A DNA stretch of 64,000 nt from positions 1-64,000 of the forward strand of contig CAYNFP010000004.1 in NCBI GenBank assembly GCA_964396655.1, written 5' to 3'. The position numbers were made by a program, and so were the translations under genes. Numbering within the stretch: the stretch's first letter is position 1; every line of letters starts with the position of its first letter. The notes under the pieces are model-generated. The model had not been told where the DNA came from. It saw only the letters and a program-made list of their open reading frames with translations, and did not search any database. The stretch is from CAYNFP01 sp964396655 (GTDB taxonomy: Bacteria; Bacillota_I; Bacilli_A; RF39; UBA660). This document shows, piece after piece, positions 43,667-53,093 of the stretch.

Positions 43667-46213
43667 TAATTTTTCTATTATAATATTTAATTTTGTTTCC
43701 TCTGCTTTAAGTTTTTCTCTATCTATATCAACAATACTTTGAGGAGCCTTATTAATATAATTTTCATTATTTAAAAGACTTTTTCTCTTATTAATTGATA
43801 TCAATAATTCTTCTTTTTGGATTTCTAATTTATTTTTTTCGTCTTCTAAACTTATATTAGATTCAATTACAAAAGTAATATTAACTAAATTAGATTTATA
43901 AAATAATGATTTTGAATTCGTTTCCTCTATTTCTTTATTATCTTTAATTTTCAGCATGTTTTCAAATATATGCCTATATTCATTGTTTGTTTTCAATATA
44001 ATTTTACTATTTTTAGTAATATTATTTTCAACTTTGAAATTTCTAATAGATTTAATATTTTCTAATATTTCATCCATTATTTTTGTTTCTTCAGTAAATA
44101 CATACTCTTTTTTATAAGTAGGATATTTACTTATCATAATGGATTTATATTTTGTGTTTAATAAACCATATATTTCTTCTGTTACATAAGGCATAAATGG
44201 ATTAATTAACTGTAGAAGAGATTTTAATACTATGTATAATACACTTTTAGTAGTATTACTATCTATATTAAACTTAGATAATTCTATATACCAATCACAA
44301 AAAACATTCCAAATAAATTCATATAATTCATTACCTACATTATTAAATAAAAATTTATCCATATTTTTTCTTACAGATTTAATAGTATTATTTAATTTAG
44401 TAAGAATCCATTTATCTTCGATTGACAAATTAATTGATAAGTTATTTAAATCTATATCACAATCATTAAAGTTTTCTAAATTCATAAGAACAAATCTTGA
44501 AGCATTCCATAATTTATTTATAAAATTCCATGTGCTTTTTAATTTTTCTTCATCAAATCTAAGATCCATTCCTGGAGCAGAAGAAGTAGCTAAATAAAAT
44601 CTTAAAGCATCAGCACCATATTTTTCAATCATTTCCATTGGATCTATACCATTACCTAAGCTTTTACTCATTTTTCTGCCTTCTTTATCTCTGATTAATC
44701 CATGAATTAAACAATATTTAAATGGTACTTTATTAAATTGCTCTACTGAAGAAAATGCCATACGAGCAACCCAGAAAAATATTATGTCATATCCTGTAAC
44801 TAATACATCATTTGGAAAATACCTTTCTAAATCTTCTGTTTTATTAGGCCATCCAAGAGTACTAAAAGGCCATAGGGCACTACTAAACCAAGTATCAAGA
44901 ACATCGTTATCTTGTACCCAGCCACTTTCTTTAGGGGCTTCTAATCCAACATATATATCACTATCTTTATACCAAGCAGGAATTCTATGTCCCCAATAAA
45001 GTTGTCTTGAAATACACCAATCTTTACAATTCCTCATCCAATGATTTAATATTTTTTCAAATCTAGAAGGAATAAAATTTATTTTATTTTCACCTTTTTG
45101 TTTATTAAGTAAATTTTTAGATAATTTATCCATTTTAACAAACCATTGCATAGATAAATATGGTTCTACTAAAGCATCTGTTCTTTCAGAGTAACCAACT
45201 GAGTGAACATATTCTTCTGTCTTTTCAATTAAATTTAATTTTTCTAAATCTTTAATCATTTCTCTTCTAGCAACTAATATATCCATTTTATTATATTTAC
45301 CAGTTAATTCATTTAATGTACCATCTGGATTTATAGAATTAATTCTTTCTAGATTATGTCTTTCTCCAATTTCAAAATCATCAAGAGAATGAGCTGGAGT
45401 AATTTTTAAAGCTCCTGTTCCAAAATCCATAAGTACAGAATCATCTTTAATAATAGGAATTTTTCTATTAACTAATGGAACTATAACTTTTTCATTTATT
45501 AGTTTTTTATATTTTTCATCTTCTGGATTAACCGCTACCGCAGTATCTCCAAATATAGTTTCAGGTCTTGTAGTAGCAACTAATATATAATCTTCACTAT
45601 TTTCAAAATAATATTTTAAATAATATAAATAAGATTTTTCTTCTTTATATATAACTTCTTCATTACTTAAAGCAGTTTTAGCAACTGGATCCCAGTTTAT
45701 TATCTTTTCACCTTTATATATTAAGCCTTTATTATACAAATCAACAAATACATAATTAACAGCTTTATTAAGAGTCTCATCTAAAGTAAATCTTTCTCTA
45801 CTATAATCTAAAGCAAGACCCAATTTAGCCCATTGACCTCTTATATTATCTGCATGTTCTTCTTTCCATTTCCAACATTCTTCTAAAAATTCTTCACGTG
45901 TAATATTAGATTTATTTTTACCTTCTGTTTTTAATTTGTTAACAACTTTAGACTCTGTTGCTATCGCAGCATGATCCATTCCAGGTAACCATAAAGTATC
46001 ATAACCACACATTTTCTTATAACGAATTATTATATCCTGTAAGGTTGTATCCCAAGCATGTCCTAAATGTAAATTACCAGTTATATTTGGTGGCGGTATT
46101 ACAATAGTAAATGGATCTTTTGATTTATCTCCAGCCTCAAAATACCTGTTTTTAACCCAAGTTTCATATTTGCCTTCCTCTACACTTTTAAAATCATATT
46201 TTTTATCTAACAT
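43655..46213 (-). CDS. valS: Valyl-tRNA synthetase
   Basis: An 852-residue class I synthetase. The HIGH-type motif is PPPNITGNLHLGHAWD near residue 45, the editing domain has TTRPETIFGDTAVAV, and KMSKS is in EGRKMSKSLGNGIDP near residue 520. WCISRQLYWGHRIPAWY is conserved. The C-terminal coiled coil (NKLEIQKEELLISINKRKS onward) that grips tRNA is present. Expression is controlled by the T-box leader just upstream. Confidence 0.97.
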   Translation of the reverse strand: MLDKKYDFKSVEEGKYETWVKNRYFEAGDKSKDPFTIVIPPPNITGNLHLGHAWDTTLQDIIIRYKKMCGYDTLWLPGMDHAAIATESKVVNKLKTEGKNKSNITREEFLEECWKWKEEHADNIRGQWAKLGLALDYSRERFTLDETLNKAVNYVFVDLYNKGLIYKGEKIINWDPVAKTALSNEEVIYKEEKSYLYYLKYYFENSEDYILVATTRPETIFGDTAVAVNPEDEKYKKLINEKVIVPLVNRKIPIIKDDSVLMDFGTGALKITPAHSLDDFEIGERHNLERINSINPDGTLNELTGKYNKMDILVARREMIKDLEKLNLIEKTEEYVHSVGYSERTDALVEPYLSMQWFVKMDKLSKNLLNKQKGENKINFIPSRFEKILNHWMRNCKDWCISRQLYWGHRIPAWYKDSDIYVGLEAPKESGWVQDNDVLDTWFSSALWPFSTLGWPNKTEDLERYFPNDVLVTGYDIIFFWVARMAFSSVEQFNKVPFKYCLIHGLIRDKEGRKMSKSLGNGIDPMEMIEKYGADALRFYLATSSAPGMDLRFDEEKLKSTWNFINKLWNASRFVLMNLENFNDCDIDLNNLSINLSIEDKWILTKLNNTIKSVRKNMDKFLFNNVGNELYEFIWNVFCDWYIELSKFNIDSNTTKSVLYIVLKSLLQLINPFMPYVTEEIYGLLNTKYKSIMISKYPTYKKEYVFTEETKIMDEILENIKSIRNFKVENNITKNSKIILKTNNEYRHIFENMLKIKDNKEIEETNSKSLFYKSNLVNITFVIESNISLEDEKNKLEIQKEELLISINKRKSLLNNENYINKAPQSIVDIDREKLKAEETKLNIIIEKLKEL

Positions 46214-46232
46214 AATAACTTCCTTTCTATAA

Positions 46233-46462
46233 ACAAAAAGGAAACATTCATAAAGGACGAATGTTTCCGTGGTTCCACCTTAATTCATAGTTTAATTTTA
46301 TAAACTATCTTAATATTTAACGCATACATACGTAATATCCTATTTACTTAGATATTAAACTCAAGAAGCTACCTTCAAATACTTTATTTATTAGTTTTCA
46401 CCAGCCACTAACTCTCTACAAATATAAATTACTCTACTCTTCTTCTTCATTGTTTTTTACGA
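46233..46462 (-). promoter_or_regulatory. T-box riboswitch leader of valS
   Basis: The T-box core AAGGTGGAACCACG (46268-46281) pairs with the uncharged tRNA end. It is followed by a terminator hairpin GGAAACATTC / GAATGTTTCC and a T run (46233-46268). A GTA triplet at about 46370-46372, in a Stem I-like region (GAAG GTA GCTTC), fits a Val specifier codon. Uncharged tRNA-Val would switch the fold and allow valS transcription. Confidence 0.93.
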
Positions 46463-46466
46463 TTAA

Positions 46467-46495
46467 ATTATATAATTATTTTATAATAATGTCAA
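46467..46495 (-). promoter_or_regulatory. Consensus sigma-A promoter of valS
   Basis: TTGACA - 17 bases - TATAAT on the minus strand, a perfect consensus. The TGA inside the -35 box is also the stop codon of the upstream gene ending at 46492. Confidence 0.92.
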
Positions 46496-47070
46496 TTATA
46501 TCTTGCTAGTAAAGCAAGTTTCTTTTTTAATAATTCTATTGATTCTTCTATAAGAGAAATTGCTTCATTTATCATATTTATTTCTTCAAAACAAATTTTA
46601 CATATTTCTGCACCAACTTCTACATCAACAGATATTGGCTTTTTCCAATTTTCCATTATTTTATTTGATTCCTCATAAATTTTATAAGATAAAGTTATAA
46701 ATGCTATAACTATAACAAAGTCTGATGGAGTTAAACAAAAATCATTATTATAAGAAAGGCTCATGTAACTTAAAACTTTTTTTATATTATCTTTAATAAA
46801 TTTTATAATATCTTTAATATCCTTTAATTCTTTTAAAATTTTATCAGGAACTTTTTCAGAAAATTTAAGAGTTGCATATAAAAATACTTTCATTTCAAAA
46901 TCATCAATTGTATTTTCTAAACTACCAATCTCTTTAATTACTGCTTTTAAAACAGAATTATATTCTTCTAAATCTTTAAATTCATAGTTTGGATTTTCTC
47001 TACTTAATTTCATAAAAGCCGCAATGGTAATACAATCTTCTTCTGGATTAGCAAAAATTTGACTACTCAC
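46492..47070 (-). CDS. Unknown helical protein, cluster gene 4 (192 aa)
   Basis: A soluble, almost fully helical protein with a mildly hydrophobic central part (DFVIVIAFITLSYKIYEESN near residue 125) and acidic flanks. The GTG at 47070 is favoured because GGAG ends nine bases before it, whereas the alternative ATG touches the ribosome site. Its TGA stop is inside the valS -35 box. It is the last of four similar-sized unknown genes on the same strand. Family not recognised. Confidence 0.6.
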   Translation of the reverse strand: MSSQIFANPEEDCITIAAFMKLSRENPNYEFKDLEEYNSVLKAVIKEIGSLENTIDDFEMKVFLYATLKFSEKVPDKILKELKDIKDIIKFIKDNIKKVLSYMSLSYNNDFCLTPSDFVIVIAFITLSYKIYEESNKIMENWKKPISVDVEVGAEICKICFEEINMINEAISLIEESIELLKKKLALLARYN

Positions 47071-47140
47071 AATAATCATCTCCTTTTTAATTTAAATTGT
47101 TATATTTTAATTCTCTCATCGTATTTTTAAATAAATAATA

Positions 47141-47755
47141 TTATCCTCTGGCCATTATTTCTTCTAAACTTTCCGCTTTAAATCTTTTTAACAACCTTAC
47201 TTTTCGTTTTTCTATTTTTGTTTTACCTTTTAAATATTCCGTACATTTTTTTAAAAAAATTGCTTCTTCTTTTGTTTCACCTTCTAAGCCTGTAGGAAAC
47301 GGAATATATTCAATAAACTTAAATTTGCAAATTGCTTCATCAAGACTTAATCTAATGTTTTTTTCAGTTACTTTATTGATTATTATTATATCAAAAAGCA
47401 TACCTATAATTGTGTTCAAAACATTTTTAGGTAATTCAATATAATCCTTGTGTTTTTCAAATACTTCAATGCAACCCAAAATGTTTTTTAATCCATTTCT
47501 TCCAAGATTTATATTTTTAAAACCCACTATTAATAATTCTTTAATTTTTTCTTTGTTTTCATATTTTGAATTTGATAAAACTAGCATTACTACAATAAAA
47601 ATAAATTTTAATCTTTCAAGGTAATTAAATTCAATTTTAACTAATTTTAATATAGCTTCAGTCGCTAAAATCATTTCTTCCTTTAAAATTTTTTCTGCTT
47701 CTTTAAAACTTGATAACAAATCAATTAATATATTTAATTCTTCAACGCTTTCCAT
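47141..47755 (-). CDS. Unknown helical protein, cluster gene 3 (204 aa)
   Basis: A helical protein with a hydrophobic stretch (YLERLKFIFIVVMLVLSNS near residue 45) and a strongly basic C-terminal part (KGKTKIEKRKVRLLKRFKAE). AAGGGG ribosome site. Not recognised. Similar length, orientation and Lys/Glu/Ile/Asn-rich helical style to the three neighbouring genes, but no clear pairwise identity is visible by eye. Confidence 0.6.
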   Translation of the reverse strand: MESVEELNILIDLLSSFKEAEKILKEEMILATEAILKLVKIEFNYLERLKFIFIVVMLVLSNSKYENKEKIKELLIVGFKNINLGRNGLKNILGCIEVFEKHKDYIELPKNVLNTIIGMLFDIIIINKVTEKNIRLSLDEAICKFKFIEYIPFPTGLEGETKEEAIFLKKCTEYLKGKTKIEKRKVRLLKRFKAESLEEIMARG

Positions 47756-47833
47756 AGTATCCCCTTTAATAAGGACATATTATATAAAAAAAATGACTAA
47801 AAGTCAATTTTTTCATTGTTGTATGTAGAAATT

Positions 47834-48385
47834 TTATGATAATGTCAATATAGATATCATTTCCTCTGTATCAGTTTCTATCTTGTCCATAAACTCTTGT
47901 TCTGTAAGATTTATATCATCATTAGGGATATAATTTATAAAATTTCTGCTGTTATATAAAATCTCTTCTCTTTTATTTAAACATGCAAATCTTACAACTT
48001 GTATTTTTTCTATGCTTATAATATTTACATATAAATTTTTCAAAAAAAGATAGTCATTTACTTTAACCATTTTATTTAAAATATAATATAATTTTTTTAA
48101 ACAATCTTTTTCAAATGAAATTTCATATAAATATTCATCTAAAAAATCTTCAAAATCTTCTTTATAATCCGATTCTGAATAAAATAAAAATAACAATGCT
48201 TTTTGATAATAATAGTATAAGAAACCTCTAAAATTTGTAATTGTTAATTCTTTTAATTTTAATTCCAAATATTCAATCATTTTATAAATTCTTGGATTTT
48301 TTGTATCAACAAGACTCATTATGTATTCTATTTCTTTAATAATTTTATTATATATGATTTCTTCTTCTGTTATTTCTTCTTCCAT
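47834..48385 (-). CDS. Unknown helical protein, cluster gene 2 (183 aa)
   Basis: A very acidic helical protein with an aromatic-rich patch (YYYYQKALLFLFYSESDYKED near residue 57). AGGAGGG ribosome site. Not recognised; second of the four-gene block between split ligD and valS. Confidence 0.6.
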   Translation of the reverse strand: MEEEITEEEIIYNKIIKEIEYIMSLVDTKNPRIYKMIEYLELKLKELTITNFRGFLYYYYQKALLFLFYSESDYKEDFEDFLDEYLYEISFEKDCLKKLYYILNKMVKVNDYLFLKNLYVNIISIEKIQVVRFACLNKREEILYNSRNFINYIPNDDINLTEQEFMDKIETDTEEMISILTLS

Positions 48386-48411
48386 AAACCCTCCTAATTA
48401 CTAATTACTTA

Positions 48412-49023
48412 TTATTTATTTCTTTTTAATACATTATTAATTTTTTCTTTTATATATTTGACATATGATATAAAAACATATTTTTTTATTTCTTTAATTT
48501 CTTTTTTCATTAAATCAACAATTGATTTTACATTATTAAAAAGTTCCTCATCATTTTCATATTTGCACCCATCTATAAATTCTATATATTCACTATTACA
48601 AGCAACCTTAACATCAAGAACTTTAAAATAATCGTAAATTTCTTCTTGAATTAAAGCTAGCCCACATAAAACGGATATTTCCTTGTACAAAAAATCATTA
48701 TCAATCATTTCAGATGCACCATAAATAACTATGTATTCATTGAGACTTTTCAAAGCATTAAACAAAAAATTTAACATCTTACAAATTTTAACAATATCTT
48801 TTTCGTATTTTAATTGTTTATAATTATTGACTTCTCTAATATAGATTGTAACAATTTCTTCAAAAGCTAAACAGATAGCTACTTCTCTAGAAAGTAATTC
48901 TTTTCCATAAGCATATACTTCATTTAAAAATTTGAAATTAAATTTATTCTTTTTGCCATTTTTATTTAATTTATTCAAATATTTTGATATTAAATCATAG
49001 TCGATTCCTAATTTATCATCCAT
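48412..49023 (-). CDS. Unknown helical protein, cluster gene 1 (203 aa)
   Basis: A helical protein beginning MDDKLGIDYDLISKYLNKLN, with a Lys-rich C-terminus (KYIKEKINNVLKRNK). AGGAAATAAG ribosome site; 26 bases separate it from the next gene, the tightest spacing in the block. Not recognised. Confidence 0.6.
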   Translation of the reverse strand: MDDKLGIDYDLISKYLNKLNKNGKKNKFNFKFLNEVYAYGKELLSREVAICLAFEEIVTIYIREVNNYKQLKYEKDIVKICKMLNFLFNALKSLNEYIVIYGASEMIDNDFLYKEISVLCGLALIQEEIYDYFKVLDVKVACNSEYIEFIDGCKYENDEELFNNVKSIVDLMKKEIKEIKKYVFISYVKYIKEKINNVLKRNK

Positions 49024-49065
49024 AAACTTATTTCCTATATTTTTATTATAATATAATAACTAAAA

Positions 49066-49090
49066 AAAACAAACCTAAAGTTGTTTGTTT
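49066..49090 (-). terminator. Intrinsic terminator of split ligD
   Basis: Stem AAACAAAC / GTTTGTTT followed by T run, after the polymerase-domain gene. Confidence 0.8.
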
Positions 49091-49101
49091 AAATTAATAA
49101 T

Positions 49102-49968
49102 TTATCTAATTTCTTGATTAACATTAAAGAAGTCTACCCAAGGATCTTTTTTCTGAATTCTTTTAATTGCTTCATACATTGTAATACCATTAGGAGCTAT
49201 AGAATCAAGTTCTTTCCATGATATAGGCATAGATACTGTAGCAGTTTTTCTGGCTCTTAATGAATAAGGTGCAACACTAGTAGCGCCTTTAATATTTCTA
49301 ATCCAATCAACAAAAATTTTGTTTTTTCTATTTATCTTTCTAACATTTGAAACATATTTATCTGGCCATTTTTGTTCCATAACTATTGCTATATTTTTTG
49401 AAAACTCTCTGATTTTTTTCCAACTTGCTGATGGATTTATAGGTACTACTATATGATATCCTTTTCCTCCACTCGTTTTTAAAAACGATTTAAGTGAAAG
49501 TTCATCAAGTATACTTTTTAAATCTCTTACTCCTTCTCTTATTTTATCTAAATTCATTCCTTCATCAGGATCTAAATCAAATACTATTATATCTGGTTTA
49601 TTTAAAGCTTTTACAGTACTACCCCATATGTGAAATTCTATTGTGTCCATTTGAACTTCAGAAATAAAACCAGAAATATTTTTTATGTAATAATAGTCCT
49701 CTTTCTCACCATCTTTATTTAAAATATCCAATTTACCAATTCCCTTATTTTTAGTAATCAAATGCTTTTTAAAAAAGCAAGATTCATTAACACCATCTGG
49801 ACAACGAATAGTGCTTATAAGTCTGTTATCTAAAAAAGGTTTCATTATAGGATATACTTTTTGATAATATTTAACAACTTCTTCTTTAGTTGTTTTAGAT
49901 TTTTTATAAAGTATTTTATCTGGGTTTGATATTTTAATTTTTTCAATAATAAATTCACTATTTTTCAT
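49102..49968 (-). CDS. LigD-type DNA repair polymerase (stand-alone POL domain)
   Basis: A 288-residue archaeo-eukaryotic primase-type polymerase as in LigD of bacterial end joining. Features are NPDKILYKKSKTTKEEVV at the start, the catalytic DLDPDEGMN (Asp pair), TSGGKGYHIVVP and KIFVDWIRNIKGATSVAPYS. It matches the POL domain alone; no ligase domain is fused. It overlaps the phosphoesterase-domain gene by 11 bases, so the pair rebuilds two of three LigD modules. In Bacillus, LigD with Ku repairs spore DNA during germination. Confidence 0.9.
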   Translation of the reverse strand: MKNSEFIIEKIKISNPDKILYKKSKTTKEEVVKYYQKVYPIMKPFLDNRLISTIRCPDGVNESCFFKKHLITKNKGIGKLDILNKDGEKEDYYYIKNISGFISEVQMDTIEFHIWGSTVKALNKPDIIVFDLDPDEGMNLDKIREGVRDLKSILDELSLKSFLKTSGGKGYHIVVPINPSASWKKIREFSKNIAIVMEQKWPDKYVSNVRKINRKNKIFVDWIRNIKGATSVAPYSLRARKTATVSMPISWKELDSIAPNGITMYEAIKRIQKKDPWVDFFNVNQEIR

Positions 49969-50512
49969 CTTTTTCTATCCTTTTCATACTAAAACCAGTT
50001 CTAATACTTGTTTTAAATTTTTCAATATATGAAACTTCCTTACTATATTCATCTCTTTCTTTAATAAGAAGCCAATTATTATCTTCCATTCTCACCATTG
50101 CCCACTTTCCTTTAAGTCTTTTACCATTTAAAGCAAATTTTAAAGAGCCTTCACTTAAACCTTCTTTAGGATTATTTATTGGTTCCCAAGAACCTTCATC
50201 CCAAATCATAACAGTTCCGCTACCATACTCACCTTTAGGAATAATGCCTTCAAAATTGCGATAATCAAGCGGATGATCTTCAACTTCTATAGCGAGTCTT
50301 TTATCAAGAGGATTATAAGAAGGTCCTTTTGGTATAGCCCAACTTTTTAAAACTCCAGCCCATTCTAAACGAAAATCATAATGATCTTTTCTTGCAATAT
50401 GATGTTGAACAACAAATTTTAGTTTTTTAGAGATTTTACCAACTTTGCCAATAGGCTCACTTGTTTTTTCAAAAGTTCTTTTTAATTTATATTTAATTAA
50501 TTTATCTTTCAT
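49958..50512 (-). CDS. LigD-type 3'-phosphoesterase domain protein
   Basis: A 184-residue protein matching the PE domain of LigD: FVVQHHIARKDHYDFRLEW, SWAIPKGPSYNP, VEDHPLDYRNFEGIIPKGEYG, GTVMIWDEGSW and KGKWAMVRM. His and Asp metal ligands are in place. It removes 3' phosphates or ribonucleotides from DNA ends. It stands alone as a gene, translated before the POL gene with an 11-base overlap. Confidence 0.9.
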   Translation of the reverse strand: MKDKLIKYKLKRTFEKTSEPIGKVGKISKKLKFVVQHHIARKDHYDFRLEWAGVLKSWAIPKGPSYNPLDKRLAIEVEDHPLDYRNFEGIIPKGEYGSGTVMIWDEGSWEPINNPKEGLSEGSLKFALNGKRLKGKWAMVRMEDNNWLLIKERDEYSKEVSYIEKFKTSIRTGFSMKRIEKDEK

Positions 50513-50616
50513 TTAATAACTCCTTATTATTACTCTTTGAATTTTAATTAAAATTATTCGTAAAATAAAAATTTAAAATTTATTATTTCTTATAATAATT
50601 ATAAGATAAATCTATA

Positions 50617-50646
50617 TAAAAAAACAACATAGTAATTATGTTGTTT
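50617..50646 (-). terminator. Intrinsic terminator
   Basis: Stem AACAACATA / TATGTTGTT with T run, after the 257-aa gene at 50659. Confidence 0.85.
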
Positions 50647-50658
50647 AAATAAAAACTT

Positions 50659-51432
50659 TTATTCTAATGTCCTTTTAGGAATATTAGATACTTCCCATTG
50701 CATTGGTCTTATTTTACGAAGTTTTTTTACAAATTCTATTTCTTTTATAACTTGTGAAGCCATTTCAAAAGGTAATCTATTATATACTTCCTCAGGACTA
50801 ATATATAATATTTCATCTATGTAAATTACTGGTACTTCTTTTGGACAACAAAAATTAACAATATCCCACTCCCAAGTTTCAAGGTAATCATCATATTCTT
50901 CAGCATTAGCATAAAAATCAAAAACCAACTGTTCGATTTTATCAGCAAAATTATGATTTTTTAATATATAACAACGAATATCATATGCACCCAAACCGTG
51001 TGCTTGACTTCTATTCATGGCTTCAGATATTATAAACTCTTTTTGTTCTTCAGTTAATTCAAGTTCATCATTGAATAAAACATATAATAAAAATGAATAA
51101 TGTGCAGTTCCATATAAAACACTTTGTAATCCAATTTTTGCAAGATCTGCGTTGGAACAAATTTTATTCACTAATTTTTGATACAATTCTTTATCTACAT
51201 TTGTATAATCAATCAAAATAGATTCCACTATTGCGTTAGCTTTAAATATATCATCACCAAATTTAGTCTTTACAACTTCCGTTGCAAGTTCTAGAATTTT
51301 TTTATCTTTTCTTATTTCGCCCCATAGTTTTTCAAATTTTTGTTTTTGTTCTTTAGAATATTTTATACCATTATATTGTAATGTGAGTAATGCATCATCA
51401 GTCTCTTTTAATCTTTGAGCTAAATCATTCAT
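50659..51432 (-). CDS. Hypothetical protein (257 aa)
   Basis: Not recognised. A soluble, acidic, helical protein; the stretch YGTAHYSFLLYVLFNDELEL and MNRSQAHGLGAYDIRCYILK look conserved-type, and DDYLETWEWDIVNFCCPKEV carries a Cys pair. An AGGAGG ribosome site precedes the start and a terminator follows, so it is a monocistronic unit. It might be a phage-era or defence-related gene, but nothing in sequence proves it. Confidence 0.6.
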   Translation of the reverse strand: MNDLAQRLKETDDALLTLQYNGIKYSKEQKQKFEKLWGEIRKDKKILELATEVVKTKFGDDIFKANAIVESILIDYTNVDKELYQKLVNKICSNADLAKIGLQSVLYGTAHYSFLLYVLFNDELELTEEQKEFIISEAMNRSQAHGLGAYDIRCYILKNHNFADKIEQLVFDFYANAEEYDDYLETWEWDIVNFCCPKEVPVIYIDEILYISPEEVYNRLPFEMASQVIKEIEFVKKLRKIRPMQWEVSNIPKRTLE

Positions 51433-51571
51433 GTAATAAAACCTCCTTGTTTATATGTATTTAATATTTATGTTAAACTAATTTTAAAAAAAGTCAACAA
51501 TATTAATTTGATGTCCAGTTCCATTATCATAGGTGATTGCCTCAAACAAATTATAAATTTTTTTTAAAACA

Positions 51572-51598
51572 AAAAAAATCTAGTACTAACTAGATTTA
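51572..51598 (-). terminator. Intrinsic terminator of tRNA-Met
   Basis: Stem AAATCTAG / CTAGATTT with eight T, directly after the tRNA gene in its direction. Confidence 0.85.
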
Positions 51599-51608
51599 AA
51601 TTTACTAT

Positions 51609-51685
51609 TGGTAGCGAGAGTGAGGATCGAACTCACGACCTCACGGGTATGAACCGTGCGCTCTAACCAGCTGAGCTACCTCGCC
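51609..51685 (-). tRNA. tRNA-Met (elongator, anticodon CAT)
   Basis: A 77-base cloverleaf read on the minus strand, beginning GGCGAGGTAGCTCAGCTGGT and ending CTCTCGCTACCA with encoded CCA. The anticodon stem is CACGG/CCGTG around loop TTCATAC. The elongator D-arm (TAGCTCAGCTGGTTAGAGC) and the paired first acceptor base separate it from initiator tRNA. CAT could also be tRNA-Ile2 (lysidine), but overall it matches Firmicute elongator Met. Confidence 0.95.
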
Positions 51686-51725
51686 ATTTCAGCAAAGGTA
51701 TTATACCAAATACTGAATTAAATTG

Positions 51726-53024
51726 CTATATTTTTTTATTTTTTTCTTTATAAAATATTGTAATCATAAAGAACATTGCTAAAGTTACTGCTGAAATTAA
51801 TAAAAATACACTTTTATAAGTATCTATTAAATTTGTTTTATTTAATAATTGGAAAATATATGCATATATTTTATCTCCAAAAAATATTCCTACTGCAAAG
51901 AAAGTTTGAAAAATACTCATTGATACTTCTCTATAATCTTTTTCAAATGGTTCCATAGCAAGACCTATTAATATATTATAAGTAATACCATAACCAAATC
52001 CATTTAATGAATATGCTAAGAATAACAATAATGAATTATTACTTAAAACAGGAATTGTTGTAAATAATAAAGTTAATGCTAAACCTAGTAATAAAGTATT
52101 TTTTATACCTATTTTCTTTTTCAAATAAGTGCCAACTAACACACCAGATATAAGCTGTGCGAAGGAAAATATAACATCTGCATAAGCAAGCCCTAAAGGA
52201 CTCATATGCACTTGCGCTAAGTTAGCTAAAGCTACAAAATTTGCTCCAGATGAACCAAATTTTATAAATGATATAATAATTCCTAATAAACAAAATAATA
52301 AGAATAATTTATTTTTCATAACAGATTTTACTTTATCCCAAGTAAAATTTCTAACTTTTTCTTTATTATCTTTAAAGAATAAACAAGCTATAAATGCTAT
52401 TAAAGCAAGAATAGCACTTGCTAACCATAAATAATTATAATTTTTTACAACACCTTTTGTAAAAATATATTGAATTGGAGCTGATAAAAATTCTCCAAAT
52501 AAAGGTGCTATTGATAAAATTGAAACAGATTTAATTGCATTTTCTTTACTAAATGTCTCAGCAAACATTACATTAAATAAAGATATAAATGAAGCTCCTA
52601 TACCAATTGCTAAAGATGACATAAATATTGTGGTATATGTAGGATGTAAAAATGCTATTAAAGAACTTACTCCTATAAAGAATATTGATAATAATATAAA
52701 GAATTTTCTACTTTTAAAATAATCACTTAAGAAAAATATTGGCAATCTTACAAATATAGAAATCAATCCATATATAGCCACAACAGCTACAGCAGCCATT
52801 TCTCCTAATCCAAGACCTCCAGTAGAAGGATCTCCTATTATATAAACTTTTCTATAACTTCTTGTAACTATAATAGACATCCAGAATATTACAAATAAAC
52901 TAAATATTAATATTTGGTACTTAGTAAGTTTATATTTTTTTGCCAGTATAGCAAATATTATAATAGCTATTAAAGCTACTACTATAGAAAACATTGCTTT
53001 GTTATTTAACAAAAATTCACTCAT
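51726..53024 (-). CDS. Major facilitator superfamily transporter
   Basis: A 432-residue protein with twelve hydrophobic helices in two halves. After helix 2, FVRLPIFFLSDYFKSRKFFI is a variant of the MFS loop motif. The central loop (FFKDNKEKVRNFTWDKVKSVMKNK) is basic. There is no operon partner; tRNA-Met lies downstream. Substrate unknown. Confidence 0.85.
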   Translation of the reverse strand: MSEFLLNNKAMFSIVVALIAIIIFAILAKKYKLTKYQILIFSLFVIFWMSIIVTRSYRKVYIIGDPSTGGLGLGEMAAVAVVAIYGLISIFVRLPIFFLSDYFKSRKFFILLSIFFIGVSSLIAFLHPTYTTIFMSSLAIGIGASFISLFNVMFAETFSKENAIKSVSILSIAPLFGEFLSAPIQYIFTKGVVKNYNYLWLASAILALIAFIACLFFKDNKEKVRNFTWDKVKSVMKNKLFLLFCLLGIIISFIKFGSSGANFVALANLAQVHMSPLGLAYADVIFSFAQLISGVLVGTYLKKKIGIKNTLLLGLALTLLFTTIPVLSNNSLLLFLAYSLNGFGYGITYNILIGLAMEPFEKDYREVSMSIFQTFFAVGIFFGDKIYAYIFQLLNKTNLIDTYKSVFLLISAVTLAMFFMITIFYKEKNKKI

Positions 53025-53052
53025 TTCAAATCACCAAAATTATTTTACCATA

Positions 53053-53093
53053 AAAAAACAAAAAAGAAATATATTTTTATTTTTTGGATATTT
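53053..53093 (-). terminator. Probable terminator
   Basis: AT-only stem AAAAGAAATAT / ATATTTCTTTT with T-rich tail after the amidohydrolase-like gene; weak because it lacks GC pairs. Confidence 0.4.
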
